From Actinomyces procaprae (lineage in GTDB: Bacteria; Actinomycetota; Actinomycetes; Actinomycetales; Actinomycetaceae), in NCBI RefSeq assembly GCF_004798665.1, contig NZ_CP039292.1, positions 1,178,001-1,242,000 of the forward strand: a stretch of DNA of 64,000 nucleotides, written 5' to 3'. The translations under genes and the position numbers were made by a program. This document shows positions 54,188-63,579 of the stretch, in pieces (position 1 is the stretch's first letter; every line of letters starts with the position of its first letter). The notes under the pieces are model-generated. The model did not search any database. It was not told the origin of the DNA and saw nothing but the letters and a program-made list of their open reading frames with translations.

Positions 54188-54816
54188 CGTGCGTTGACGT
54201 GGGGTGGTCTGAGCCCGTCTCCCGTTTCAGCGGGGGACGGGCTCAGCCCGTAGGGGTCTGGGCGCGGGCCTGACCCGGTTGCCGCCACGATGGAAATGTC
54301 CAAGATCGGCATAGACGCCGCCGCCCGGCGGCATCGCGACCAATGAAAGCGCGGAATATCAACGATCTGCCAGATATCGGTCGCCGTCTCAGGCTCTTTT
54401 AGGGGCTCTTCCGGTTTGAGGGTGCGGAGGGTGCGTTGGTTCCAGCGGAGGCTGCGGTGTGGGGGGCCTGGTGAGCGTGCCGGTTCGCCACGGTGCAAGT
54501 GTCTGCCGGCGCCCCGGCGCCCGGAGCGGGTTCATCTGCAACGCCACTTCGCCGTCTGTAACGCCACTTCGGGGTTAACAACGCCAGTTAACCGTCTGCT
54601 GAAGGCCCCAGGGGTATACAGCAGAACGTTAAGTAGCGTTGTTAACGTCCAACCGGCGCAGCAGACACCCCACCCCACCACAACCACCACACCCCCAAAC
54701 CGGAAGCGGCAGCGAACGCTCCGGCCACCGTTGCACTGCGGCCGTCGACGGGGTCCTTCGCAGTCGTCCGCCCGGGTCCAGCCCGGGCGCGCAAACCGTC
54801 TAGGCTTGGCACCACG
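54188..54816. other. Gene-free interval upstream of pcrA
   Basis: This 629-base stretch has no convincing gene. The first half is partly AT-rich (54330-54410). The repeat/hairpin block is at 54540-54646. Beyond it (54650-54720) is a CA-rich segment with short ccaccac-type runs. The frames that cross it read through repeats and appear spurious. A promoter for pcrA should lie near its 3' end, but I cannot name hexamers with confidence. Confidence 0.55.
54540..54646. repeat. 20-bp repeats with a head-to-head hairpin upstream of pcrA
   Basis: Three forward units start at 54540, 54560 and 54580 with AACGCCACTT or AACGCCAGTT and shared GTCTG parts. An inverted unit at 54620-54640 (AGCAGAACGTTAAGTAGCGTT-like) pairs with the third across a 19-nt loop, and GTTAAC palindromes flank both sides (54574-54579 and 54641-54646). 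Sequence is unrelated to the other families but the forward-then-inverted layout is the same as at 44181-44342. Confidence 0.8.
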
Positions 54817-57750
54817 ATGAACGACGCGATGAATGCCCTCTTCGGTGCCCTGCCCATGCCCGGCTCCGGCAGCGACACCCCGCCGCCAGAGACAGTCCTG
54901 CCCTCGCTCGACCCGGCCGGTGCGGCCTGGGATGACGACTCGTGGGCCGCCGTCGAGCCCCCGGCGGAGGAGGACCTGGCCGCCTACGACCCGGTTGAGG
55001 CGGCCCCCGCCCCCTCCGCCGCCGACGCGGCCGCCATCGCCCCCACCTGGGAGGAGCACCAGGCCGAGCTCACCGCGCTTGTCGCCCGCGCCCAGGCCAA
55101 CGCCGCCGCCGCACGCGCCCGCAACGGCGTCGACGGCAGCGCCGCGGGTGCGGCGGGCGGCCCTGGTGCCCAGCCCCGCTACGGCATCACCGTCGCCGAC
55201 CCCGCCGAGCTGCTCGCCGGACTCAACCCCGCCCAGGAGCAGGCCGTCACCCACGCCGGCTCCCCGCTGCTGATAATCGCCGGCGCCGGTAGTGGCAAGA
55301 CCCGCGTGCTCACCCACCGCATCGCCTACCTGCTGGCCACCGGCCGCGCCCGCCCCGGCGAGATCCTCGCCATCACCTTCACCAACAAGGCCGCCGCAGA
55401 GATGCGCGAGCGCGTGGCCGGCCTGGTGGGGCCGGCGGGGGAGCGCATGTGGGTGTCCACCTTCCACTCCGCCTGCGTGCGCATCCTGCGCCGCGAGCAC
55501 GAGGCCGCCGGGCTGCGCTCCACCTTCTCCATCTACGACGCCGCCGACTCCACCCGCCTGATCACCCTGATCGTGCGCGAGCTCGGCATCGACCCCAAGC
55601 GTTTCACCCCCAAGACCTTCGCCGCCCGCATCTCGGATCTGAAGAACGAGCTGATCACCCCGGCGGAGTTCGCCGGGCGCGCCGTGACCTCCAACCCCTT
55701 CGAGCGGCACCTGACCGAGGTATACAGCGCGTATGCGCGGCGGCTCGCGGCCGCCAACGCCCTGGACTTCGACGACCTGATCATGCGCACCGTGCAGCTG
55801 CTGCAGGCCAAGCCGGCGGTGGCGGAGATGTACCGGCGCCGCTTCCGTCACGTGCTCGTCGATGAGTACCAGGACACCAACCACGCCCAGTACGTGCTCG
55901 TGCGCGAACTGGTCGGCGGACCGGGCACCTCCGGCGCCGACTCGCCCGTCCCGCCGGGTGAACTGACCGTGGTGGGTGACTCGGACCAGTCCATCTACGC
56001 CTTCCGCGGGGCCACCATCCGCAACATCGAGGAGTTCGAGCAGGACTACCCCAGTGCGCGCACGATTCTGCTGGAGCAGAACTACCGCTCCACCCAGAAC
56101 ATCCTGTCCGCCGCCAACGCGGTGATCGCCCGCAACACCGGGCGCCGGGAGAAGAACCTGTGGACCGCCTCCGGCGACGGCCCCAGGATCATCGGTTACG
56201 TGGCCGACTCCGAGCACGACGAGGCCCGCTGGATCAGCTCCGAGATCGACCGCCTCGCCGATGAGTGCGGCGTCCGCCCCCGCGACGTCGCCATCTTCTA
56301 CCGCACCAACGCCCAGTCCCGTGCACTGGAGGAGGCCTTCGTCCGCTCCGGCCAGCCCTACAAGGTGGTCGGTGGCACCCGCTTCTACGAGCGGCGCGAG
56401 ATCAAGGACGCGATCGCCTACCTGCGCGCAGTCGACAACCCCGACGACGACGTCTCCATCCGCCGCGTCCTGAACGTCCCCAAGCGGGGCCTGGGGGACA
56501 AGGCCGAGGCCGCCCTGGCCGAGCACGCCGCCCGCTACGCCGTCTCCTTCGGCACCGCCGTGGCCGACGCCGCCGGGACCCTCCGGCCCGTACCGACCGC
56601 AGGAGCGGGGGAGGGCGAGGGGGCGGCGCCGCCCGCCGTCGTCGGACTGACCACGCGCGCCACCCGGCAAGTAACGGGCTTCCACGACCTGCTCACCTCC
56701 CTGCGGCACGCGCGTGATGCCGGCGACGGCGTCGCCGACATCCTCGACGCCGCCCTGGACGCCTCCGGCTACCTGGCGGAGCTGCGCGCCAGCGACGACC
56801 CGCAGGACGCCAGCCGGGTGGAGAACCTGGCCGAGCTGCACGCCGTCGCCTCCGACTTCCAGGCCGCCAACCCCGACGGCACGCTCGCCGACTTCCTCGA
56901 ACGGGTCTCGCTGGTGGCCGACTCCGACCAGCTGCCCCCCAGCGCCGACGTCGCCGACCAGGCCGAGGCCCAGGCTCGCGAGCAGGGGCAGGTGACCCTG
57001 ATGACGGTGCACACCGCCAAGGGGCTGGAGTTCCCGGTCGTGTTCGTCACCGGCCTGGAGGACGGCACCTTCCCGCACTCCCGCTCGCTGGCCGAGGAGA
57101 CCGAGCTGGCCGAGGAACGCCGCCTGGCCTACGTGGCCGTCACCCGCGCCCGCGAGCGCCTGTACCTGACCCGCGCCGCCGTGCGCTCCGCCTGGGGGAG
57201 CGCCACCGCCATGCCGCCCTCACGCTTCCTCGACGACATCCCCGCAGACACGATCGAGTGGAAGCGCATCGCCTCCTCCATGGACGCGCTGCGCGGCGGC
57301 GGCACCGGCTGGGGCGCCTCCTGGGATGAGGGCGGCTTCGGTGCGCGCCGCGGCTACGGGCACCACAGCGAGGCGGCCCCCGACGACGACGGTGACTTCG
57401 CCCCCGCCATCGGCTCCGGGCGGCGCACCCGCACCGGGAAACTGGGCCGGGTCGAGACGCCTAAGGACCGGGCCGAGGCGCGTCGCGCCAAGCGCCTGGC
57501 GGCGCGTGGCAAACCCGTGCGCCTGGGCGTGGCCCAGCCCGAGGCCGACTCCGCGGAGGCTGCCCTGCCCGAGGCGGTGGCCGGGCTCAAGACCGGCGAC
57601 CGGGTACGTCACAAGACCTATGGGGAGGGCAGTGTCGTTGGTATTGAGGGCACGGGCCGCTCCGCCGTCGCCCGCGTGGAGTTCATCATCGACGGTGCCC
57701 CGGCCACCAAGCGCCTCATGCTGCGCCTGGCTCCGGTCGAGCGGGTCTGA
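54817..57750 (+). CDS. pcrA: DNA helicase PcrA/UvrD (superfamily 1A)
   Basis: The helicase acts in repair and in removing stalled complexes. The 977-residue protein has an unconserved acidic N-terminus of about 120 residues, then motif I GAGSGKTRVL, Ia ITFTNKAAAEMRERV, motif II VDEYQDTN, motif III VGDSDQSIYAFRGA, motif IV LEQNYRST, motif V MTVHTAKGLEFPVVF and motif VI YVAVTRARERLYL. The C-terminal end (KTGDRVRHKTYGEGSVVGIEGTG) is the Tudor-like domain that binds RNA polymerase in PcrA. Two or three start codons lie within the first 10 residues. Confidence 0.95.
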   Translation: MNDAMNALFGALPMPGSGSDTPPPETVLPSLDPAGAAWDDDSWAAVEPPAEEDLAAYDPVEAAPAPSAADAAAIAPTWEEHQAELTALVARAQANAAAARARNGVDGSAAGAAGGPGAQPRYGITVADPAELLAGLNPAQEQAVTHAGSPLLIIAGAGSGKTRVLTHRIAYLLATGRARPGEILAITFTNKAAAEMRERVAGLVGPAGERMWVSTFHSACVRILRREHEAAGLRSTFSIYDAADSTRLITLIVRELGIDPKRFTPKTFAARISDLKNELITPAEFAGRAVTSNPFERHLTEVYSAYARRLAAANALDFDDLIMRTVQLLQAKPAVAEMYRRRFRHVLVDEYQDTNHAQYVLVRELVGGPGTSGADSPVPPGELTVVGDSDQSIYAFRGATIRNIEEFEQDYPSARTILLEQNYRSTQNILSAANAVIARNTGRREKNLWTASGDGPRIIGYVADSEHDEARWISSEIDRLADECGVRPRDVAIFYRTNAQSRALEEAFVRSGQPYKVVGGTRFYERREIKDAIAYLRAVDNPDDDVSIRRVLNVPKRGLGDKAEAALAEHAARYAVSFGTAVADAAGTLRPVPTAGAGEGEGAAPPAVVGLTTRATRQVTGFHDLLTSLRHARDAGDGVADILDAALDASGYLAELRASDDPQDASRVENLAELHAVASDFQAANPDGTLADFLERVSLVADSDQLPPSADVADQAEAQAREQGQVTLMTVHTAKGLEFPVVFVTGLEDGTFPHSRSLAEETELAEERRLAYVAVTRARERLYLTRAAVRSAWGSATAMPPSRFLDDIPADTIEWKRIASSMDALRGGGTGWGASWDEGGFGARRGYGHHSEAAPDDDGDFAPAIGSGRRTRTGKLGRVETPKDRAEARRAKRLAARGKPVRLGVAQPEADSAEAALPEAVAGLKTGDRVRHKTYGEGSVVGIEGTGRSAVARVEFIIDGAPATKRLMLRLAPVERV

Positions 57751-57841
57751 CGAGCGAGCCCGAGGACCGGCTCGGCCTCGTGGACTGGCCACTCGCCACT
57801 CGGTGGTGCGGCGTCGCCCACGACGAGCAGCCTCGATGTTA

Positions 57842-57863
57842 TGTTGGACACGCCTGTCCGACA
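57842..57863. promoter_or_regulatory. Inverted repeat upstream of the GH13 gene, possible operator
   Basis: TGTTGGACA-CGCC-TGTCCGACA is an inverted repeat with 8 of 9 positions paired, 111 nt before the amylase-family start. Its size suits a LacI-type or other dimeric sugar regulator; no regulator gene is adjacent. Confidence 0.4.
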
Positions 57864-57974
57864 CAGGCGGCAGCGGCCCGCTCCCGGAGCCCTGGCCACC
57901 ATCGCGTGTGGCCTCGTGCGCTCACATCAGGGACCGCTCGGTGTTGCCGCACTGACTCAGTGAATGGAGTGCCC

Positions 57975-59231
57975 GTGTCCTCTTGGAGTGATTCCTGCAT
58001 CTGGTGGCACGTCTACCCGCTGGGCTTCACCGGCGCGCCGGTCCGCCCCACCGAGGCCGAGCGGGTGCTCACCCCCCGGCTGGACGCCCTGGAACCGTGG
58101 CTGGACTACCTGATCGCCCTGGGCGCCAACGGGCTGGCGCTGGGGCCGGTCTTCACCTCGGAGACCCACGGCTATGACACGGTCGACTTCTATTCCATCG
58201 ACCCGCGCCTGGGGGACGATGCCGCCTTCGACCGGCTGATCTCCGCCTGCCACCGGCGCGGCATCAACGTCATGCTCGACGGCGTGTTCAACCACGTCGG
58301 TACCGCTCACCCGAGTTTCCGGGCCGCTATGGCCGGGGACAAGCGGGCGCAAGAGCTGTTCCGCCTGGAGCACACCGACGCCGGCGTGACCCACCGGGAC
58401 TTCGAGGGGCACCGGGGCCTGGCCGCCCTCAACCACGACTCGGACGCCGTCGTCGAGCTGGTGGCCGACGTGATGCGCCACTGGCTACGCCGCGGCGCCA
58501 TGGCCTGGCGCCTGGATGCCGCCTACGCCGTCCCCCCGGAGTTCTGGGCGCGGGTGCTGCCGCAGGTGCGCGAGGAGTTCCCCGAGGCCTGGTTCATGGG
58601 GGAGGTGATCCACGGCGACTATGCGGACATCGTGACCCGTTCCGGCATGGACTCGGTGACCCAGTACGAGCTGTGGAAGGCGATCTGGAGCTCACTGCTG
58701 GATGAGAACTTCTTCGAGCTCGACTGGTGCCTCAAGCGGCACAACGAGCTACTGCCGACCTTCACGCCCATGACCTTCATCGGCAACCACGACGTCACCC
58801 GGATCGCCACCCGCCTGGGCGACGCAAAGACTGCCCTGGCGGTGGCGCTGCTGCTGACCGTGGGCGGCATCCCGTCGATCTACTACGGGGATGAGCAGGC
58901 CTTCCGCGGGGAGAAGACCGAGCGGCTCGGCGGCGACGACGAGGTACGGCCCGCCTTTCCCGCCGACCCCGAGCGGCTCTCGCCCCTGGGAGCGCCGATG
59001 CTGCGCCTGCACCAGGACCTGATCGCCCTGCGCCGCCGCAACCCGTGGCTGGCGACGGCCACCACGGTGACCCGTCACCTCGACAACCGCGCCTACAGTT
59101 ACGACACGCTGGGCCCCGACGGGCAGCGGCTCGCCGTCGAACTGCGCCTGGAGCCGGCCCCGGTCGCCGTCGTCACCGCCCCCGGCGGGCAGGTGCTGCG
59201 CATCGGGGGCGACGCCGACAGCAGTCAGTGA
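57975..59231 (+). CDS. GH13 alpha-amylase family enzyme
   Basis: The 418-residue protein is a GH13 catalytic barrel: DGVFNHVG (region I), WRLDAAYAVP (region II, nucleophile Asp), FMGEVIHGDY (region III, acid/base Glu) and FIGNHDVTRIA (region IV, Asp). All three carboxylates are intact. It starts almost directly with SDSCIWWHVYPLGFTGAP and has no signal peptide, so it is cytoplasmic; it is short, with a reduced C-terminal beta domain. Relatives hydrolyse maltodextrins or transfer glucosyl units. The GTG at 57975 has GGAG 5 nt upstream. It converges on the next gene with a 7-nt overlap. Confidence 0.9.
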   Translation: MSSWSDSCIWWHVYPLGFTGAPVRPTEAERVLTPRLDALEPWLDYLIALGANGLALGPVFTSETHGYDTVDFYSIDPRLGDDAAFDRLISACHRRGINVMLDGVFNHVGTAHPSFRAAMAGDKRAQELFRLEHTDAGVTHRDFEGHRGLAALNHDSDAVVELVADVMRHWLRRGAMAWRLDAAYAVPPEFWARVLPQVREEFPEAWFMGEVIHGDYADIVTRSGMDSVTQYELWKAIWSSLLDENFFELDWCLKRHNELLPTFTPMTFIGNHDVTRIATRLGDAKTALAVALLLTVGGIPSIYYGDEQAFRGEKTERLGGDDEVRPAFPADPERLSPLGAPMLRLHQDLIALRRRNPWLATATTVTRHLDNRAYSYDTLGPDGQRLAVELRLEPAPVAVVTAPGGQVLRIGGDADSSQ

Positions 59232-59881
59232 CGGTGCGGGTGGAAGGTCGTGTCATCCAGGGCACGGATCACCCGGGCCGGGTTGCCCACCGCCAGTGAA
59301 CCCGCCGGGATATCCCGGGTGACTACAGCGCCTGCACCGATGACGCAGTCGTCCCCGATGGTGACTCCGGGGCAGACGATCACTCCGCCGCCGAGCCACA
59401 CGTTGTCGCCAATGGTGATCGGGTCCGCGGATTCCAGGCGGGCACGGCGCGGCGTCGGCTCCAACGGGTGCACCGGGGTCAGCAACTGCACATTCGGACC
59501 CAGCTGGCAGTTCGCCCCGATTCGGATCGGGGCGACGTCCAGCGCGGTGAGCCCGTAGTTGGCGAAGGTTCCCGGCCCAATGGTGAGGTTCTCCCCGTAG
59601 TCGACGCGAACGGGCGGCAGCAGCACCACATCCTCACCCAGATGCGGGATGGCGGCACGCAGGTGCTTGGCCGCGTCGGGAGCGCCCTCATTGAAGGCAC
59701 GCTCGTAGCGGGCCAGCTCGCGGCGGGCGTGTGCCGCGATGCGCGCGTTCTCCGGGTCGTCGGCCACGTACCACTCACCGGCAAGCATCCGCTGCCGGTT
59801 GCTACGGCCGCCATCGGCCGGAAGCCAGTATGCGGCGGCGTTGGGGTCTGCGGGACCGGGGCAACCGGTGTCGGGGTTCAT
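59225..59881 (-). CDS. Maltose O-acetyltransferase-like protein (hexapeptide repeat)
   Basis: The 218-residue protein has the Mac/Maa N-terminal domain (RQRMLAGEWYVADDPENARIAAHARRELARY) and a left-handed beta-helix: YGENLTIGPGTFANYGLTALDVAPIRIGANCQLGPNVQLLTPVHPL (catalytic His in VHPL), ITIGDNVWLGGGVIVCPGVTIGDDCVIGAGAVVTRDIPAGSLAVGNPARVI. Its placement end-to-end with a GH13 enzyme suggests sugar acetylation in maltodextrin metabolism, but that is inference. The start at 59881 (MNPDTGCPG) precedes the family domain by about 25 residues. Confidence 0.9.
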   Translation of the reverse strand: MNPDTGCPGPADPNAAAYWLPADGGRSNRQRMLAGEWYVADDPENARIAAHARRELARYERAFNEGAPDAAKHLRAAIPHLGEDVVLLPPVRVDYGENLTIGPGTFANYGLTALDVAPIRIGANCQLGPNVQLLTPVHPLEPTPRRARLESADPITIGDNVWLGGGVIVCPGVTIGDDCVIGAGAVVTRDIPAGSLAVGNPARVIRALDDTTFHPHRH

Positions 59882-60022
59882 AGGCGTGAGTGTAGTGTTC
59901 TCAGATCGGCACGACTCGGCCGCGCTGGGGAACACTCTGAAACCGGATGCATGGGGCATGCTGACCGGCCACCGGGGCGGCTACACGGCTCACCCCGCAC
60001 CTGAACGGTTCTAGGAGACGGC

Positions 60023-61033
60023 ATGACAATCCACGCCCCCCAACCAGCGAGTTCCTCAGACCCGGTCACGACCGGCGAACGCGGTCTACTGGCGATCGCG
60101 GACCGGGTGATCCCGGCGGCGTCGCCGCACGCCCGCCGTGCTCCGGAAGCGGCCCGACGTTGGGGCTGGCAACTGCTGGCAGGCTTTTCTTCACTTATCG
60201 CATCACGGATCGCGATTGTCCTGACTGTGGTCATTGCCGCTGTGGTGAGTGGGCAGCGGATCGGTGCGGGGCACCTACTGGAGAACCTTTTCAATGAGCC
60301 CGCCGTGTTCCTCGTAGGCTCCGGCGTCTCGGCACTGGCCGCCGTGGCCGGCTACTGGGCGCTCATGCGGTGGATTCGCGGCACGAGTGTTTCGGAGCTG
60401 GCCGGTCCGGGGAAGCTCAGCGAGTTCTTGTTCGGGATGGGGCTGGGGGCGCTGTTGATGGCCACCGTGGTGGCGCTGCTTGCGGCGGTCGGCTGCTACC
60501 GGGTGACCGCCGTCGGATGGGACGCGGGCATACTTATTGGCGCATCCGCGGGTCTGGCCGCGGGCTTCGCGGAGGAGATCCTGTTCCGAGGCGTGCTGCT
60601 GCGGCTGGCAGAGCGATGGCTCGGCACCGCCTGGGCGCTGGGACTGACCTCGGTGCTGTTCGGCGCGGCGCATATCACCAACCCGGAGGCGGGCGTATTC
60701 GGTGCCGTGGCGATCATGCTTGAGGCGGGCATTCTGATGGGGGCCTGCTACCTGGCTACACGTCGACTCTGGATGGCCTTCGGCACCCATGTGGCGTGGA
60801 ACTTCGTACAGGGCGGTATCTTCGGCTCGGACGTCTCCGGCACCGGCATGGGCCGCGGACTGTTTGCGGCCCGTTTCTCCGGCCCCGATCTGCTCACCGG
60901 AGGAGAGATGGGGGTCGAGGGCTCCCTGGTGGCCGTGGTGGTGTGCACCGCGGCGGGCGCGGTGATGCTGCTGGTGGCACGCCACCGCGGCCTGCTGCTG
61001 CCGCGCCGCAGCGCTCGCGGCCGGGCACAGTAG
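60023..61033 (+). CDS. CPBP-family intramembrane metalloprotease
   Basis: The 336-residue protein has about eight membrane helices and the CPBP (CAAX protease and bacteriocin-processing) motifs: GFAEEILFRGVLLR (Glu-Glu and Arg), VLFGAAHITN (His) and FGTHVAWNF (His and Asn). These are the proposed active-site residues. In bacteria such proteins serve in peptide processing or self-immunity; no peptide gene is visible beside it. The ATG is preceded by TAGGAGA. Confidence 0.85.
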   Translation: MTIHAPQPASSSDPVTTGERGLLAIADRVIPAASPHARRAPEAARRWGWQLLAGFSSLIASRIAIVLTVVIAAVVSGQRIGAGHLLENLFNEPAVFLVGSGVSALAAVAGYWALMRWIRGTSVSELAGPGKLSEFLFGMGLGALLMATVVALLAAVGCYRVTAVGWDAGILIGASAGLAAGFAEEILFRGVLLRLAERWLGTAWALGLTSVLFGAAHITNPEAGVFGAVAIMLEAGILMGACYLATRRLWMAFGTHVAWNFVQGGIFGSDVSGTGMGRGLFAARFSGPDLLTGGEMGVEGSLVAVVVCTAAGAVMLLVARHRGLLLPRRSARGRAQ

Positions 61034-61068
61034 CGGGAAGGCTCCTTTGCCCGTGGCCGCCCGCGGGT

Positions 61069-63519
61069 TCACTCGGCGGCCGCCCGGGCGGCCGGCGTGG
61101 TGGCCGCCATGCGCAGTACGTGCAGTGCCGTCTGCTGCAGCTCACCCAGGGTGAGGTGCTCTCCGCTGGTGTCATCCGGCGAGTAGCCGTCCAGCACGGC
61201 GTCGTCGTGGCCATCGGCGCGGGTGGATGACCAGGTCTCGCCGCCGGGCATGAGCACGTCGACGCCCGCACGCACCCGCGTCGCCGAGTCCTTCAGCTGT
61301 GGGAAGAGCGGGTCGGGCGCGTAGCGCATCCACCAGTCGGTCATCACATTGCCCCGGTAACCCCACTCGCCGCGCAGGATGGTGGTGACCAGGTCGTAGT
61401 TGTAGTGGGCCCACTGGTCGTTGACCTTGTTGTAGCTGGTCATGATGTTGTGCGGGTCCGCCTCCTGCACGCAGATGCGGAAGCCGCGCAGGTAGATCTC
61501 CCGCAGCGCCCGGGCCGACACGCGCGAGTCGTTGTAGATGCGGTTGGTCTCCTGGTTGTTGCAGGCGAAGTGCTTGGGGCAGGCGGACACCCCCTGCGCC
61601 TGGATGCCGCGCACGACGGCGGCCGCCGCCAGCCCGGTCAGCAGCGGGTCCTCCGAGTAGTACTCGAAGTTGCGCCCGCACAGCGGGTCGCGGTGAATGT
61701 TCATGCCCGGTGCCAGCAGCACGTCCGAGCCCTTGCGGAGCATCTCCTGGCCGTGCAGTGCAGCCAGCTCCTCCAGTAGCGACTCGTCCCAGGTGGAGGC
61801 CAGGGCGGTGCCGCAGGGCAGCAGGCTGGCGTAGGCGGACACGCGGATCCCGGAGGGACCGTCGGTGGTGATCACCGGTGGGACGCCCAGCGCGCGCAGG
61901 CGCTCGGTCAGGCCGCCGAAGGCGCCGGCATTGCCCGGGGCGCCCAGCGGCGAGTTCATCTCCACGTCCCCGTAGGCCAGCTGTGCCAGGTCCTCCACGC
62001 CAAGCTGCGCTACGAAGGCCTCCATGGTGGCGCGCCCGGCGACGACGTCGCTGAAGCGGATACCGACGTCGCCGGTTGGCTCGATAACCTCCGGCAGGCC
62101 TGACAGTATCCGTGCGCGCAGATCGGTGGTCGCCGTCGGCACGCGCTCCCAGCCGACTCGGGTGCGTCCGTCACCGCCCCGGTTCGTGGTCATGCGGTCG
62201 AACGGGTGATCGGGGGAGGGGGCGAGCGCCTCCTGAAGCTGCTCGACCACCTCGGTGTTCTCCACGACGACGGCGCCGGCGTCAATGGTCTGCCGCACCG
62301 AGGTGCCCACGTACAACGGGTAGGCGCCGGCCTCGACCACCCAGGCGTGGGCGTGACCGGTGCTGCCGGAGTCGTCGAATGACGCCAGGCGGCCCCAGGG
62401 GAAGGAGACCGTCACCTCCTGGGACTCGCCCGGGGCGACCACGCCACTGCGGGCGAAGGCGACCAGTTCTCGGGCCGGGTGGGGCAGGGCGGCGTCCGCT
62501 GGTGCACCCCGGTAGACCTGGATCACCGTGGACCCGGGGCGCGGGCCGGTGTTACTCACCTGCACGTGCACGGTGACGTCCGCGTCCGAGGCGGGGGCGG
62601 CGTCATCAAGGCGGGCGCCGGACAGCGCGAAGGACGTGTACCCCAGGCCGTGACCAAAGGGGAACAGCACCTTGTCAGGTGCGAAAGTCTCGAAGTAGCG
62701 GTAGCCGACGAACACGTCCTCGGCGTAGTTGTTGAAGTCCTTGCCTCCGAAGTTCACGGCCGACGGGTAGTCCGCGTAGGCGCGGGCGATGGTGTCCGTC
62801 AGGTGCCCACCCGGCTCGGTGACCCCGGTGAGCACGTCGGCCACGGCCCGGCCGCCCTCCATGCCCCCGGGCCAGGCCAGCAGCAGGGCGGACACGCCCA
62901 GCTCCTCGGCCCAGGACAGGTCCATGACGTTGCCGGAGTTGACGATTACCACCGTGCTCTCGAAGTGGTCGGTGACCTGCTCCAGCAGGGTGCGCTCAAC
63001 CTCCGTGAGGTAGTAGCCGCCGGGCTCCAGCACGTTCTCCCGGTCCTCCCCGGCCGCCCGACCGATGACGACGACAGCGGTGCGGGCACGGGAGGCGGCC
63101 GCGGCCACCAGCTCGGCGTCCACTTCCATCTCCGGGTAGAAGCGCGGCCAGTTGCCCCACTCCTCCACTGGCGGTTCCTGGGCCGCGCACCAATGGCGGT
63201 AGACGGACGCCAACTCGGCGTCGACGCTCACCCCCTGCTGTACCAGGCTGCCCAGCAGGTTGGTGGTGTAGACGGCGTTCACGTCGCCGCCGGAGCCGTA
63301 GCCGACGGCGAACCAGTCGATCTGGACGCGGCCGAACACGGCCACGGGCTCGGCGGGAGACAGTGGGAGGACGCCGTCGTTGGTGAGCAGGACGGTGCCC
63401 TCGGCGGCGGCTCGGCGGGCCAGCTCGGCCAGGCGCGGGTCATAGGAGCGGTCGGCGTCGGGGGCGGTAGCGGAGGTGTTCAGGTTCTGCGCGACCTCGC
63501 TGGTGGTGTTGGCGGTCAT
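61069..63519 (-). CDS. GH3 beta-glycosidase with reversed domain order
   Basis: The 816-residue protein has the GH3 C-terminal-type domain first (LARRAAAEGTVLLTNDGVLPLS ... VVIVNSGNVMDLSW ... ALLLAWPGGMEGG), then a fibronectin-III-like domain (DADVTVHVQVSNTGPRPGSTVIQVYR), and the (beta/alpha)8 domain last (TTDGPSGIRVS ... GCGRNFEYYSEDP-like region, ACPKHFACNNQET, GNVMTDWW with the nucleophile Asp). This order is opposite to most GH3 enzymes but is known from some rumen and actinobacterial beta-glucosidases. No signal peptide is seen, so substrates are probably imported oligosaccharides. It follows an MFS gene on the same strand by 60 nt. Confidence 0.92.
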   Translation of the reverse strand: MTANTTSEVAQNLNTSATAPDADRSYDPRLAELARRAAAEGTVLLTNDGVLPLSPAEPVAVFGRVQIDWFAVGYGSGGDVNAVYTTNLLGSLVQQGVSVDAELASVYRHWCAAQEPPVEEWGNWPRFYPEMEVDAELVAAAASRARTAVVVIGRAAGEDRENVLEPGGYYLTEVERTLLEQVTDHFESTVVIVNSGNVMDLSWAEELGVSALLLAWPGGMEGGRAVADVLTGVTEPGGHLTDTIARAYADYPSAVNFGGKDFNNYAEDVFVGYRYFETFAPDKVLFPFGHGLGYTSFALSGARLDDAAPASDADVTVHVQVSNTGPRPGSTVIQVYRGAPADAALPHPARELVAFARSGVVAPGESQEVTVSFPWGRLASFDDSGSTGHAHAWVVEAGAYPLYVGTSVRQTIDAGAVVVENTEVVEQLQEALAPSPDHPFDRMTTNRGGDGRTRVGWERVPTATTDLRARILSGLPEVIEPTGDVGIRFSDVVAGRATMEAFVAQLGVEDLAQLAYGDVEMNSPLGAPGNAGAFGGLTERLRALGVPPVITTDGPSGIRVSAYASLLPCGTALASTWDESLLEELAALHGQEMLRKGSDVLLAPGMNIHRDPLCGRNFEYYSEDPLLTGLAAAAVVRGIQAQGVSACPKHFACNNQETNRIYNDSRVSARALREIYLRGFRICVQEADPHNIMTSYNKVNDQWAHYNYDLVTTILRGEWGYRGNVMTDWWMRYAPDPLFPQLKDSATRVRAGVDVLMPGGETWSSTRADGHDDAVLDGYSPDDTSGEHLTLGELQQTALHVLRMAATTPAARAAAE

Positions 63520-63579
63520 GGCTGATTGTCTCCGTAGAAGTGCATGCAGGTCGGGTGGGACGGCGGTGTCAGCCCAAGC

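Noticed and set aside
54532..57078. 848-residue open frame opposite pcrA
   Set aside because: It is an antisense shadow of pcrA and extends through the upstream repeats; no domain is recognisable.
58749..59078. Frames opposite the GH13 gene
   Set aside because: No motifs and composition typical of antisense shadows, while the GH13 frame has all four conserved regions.
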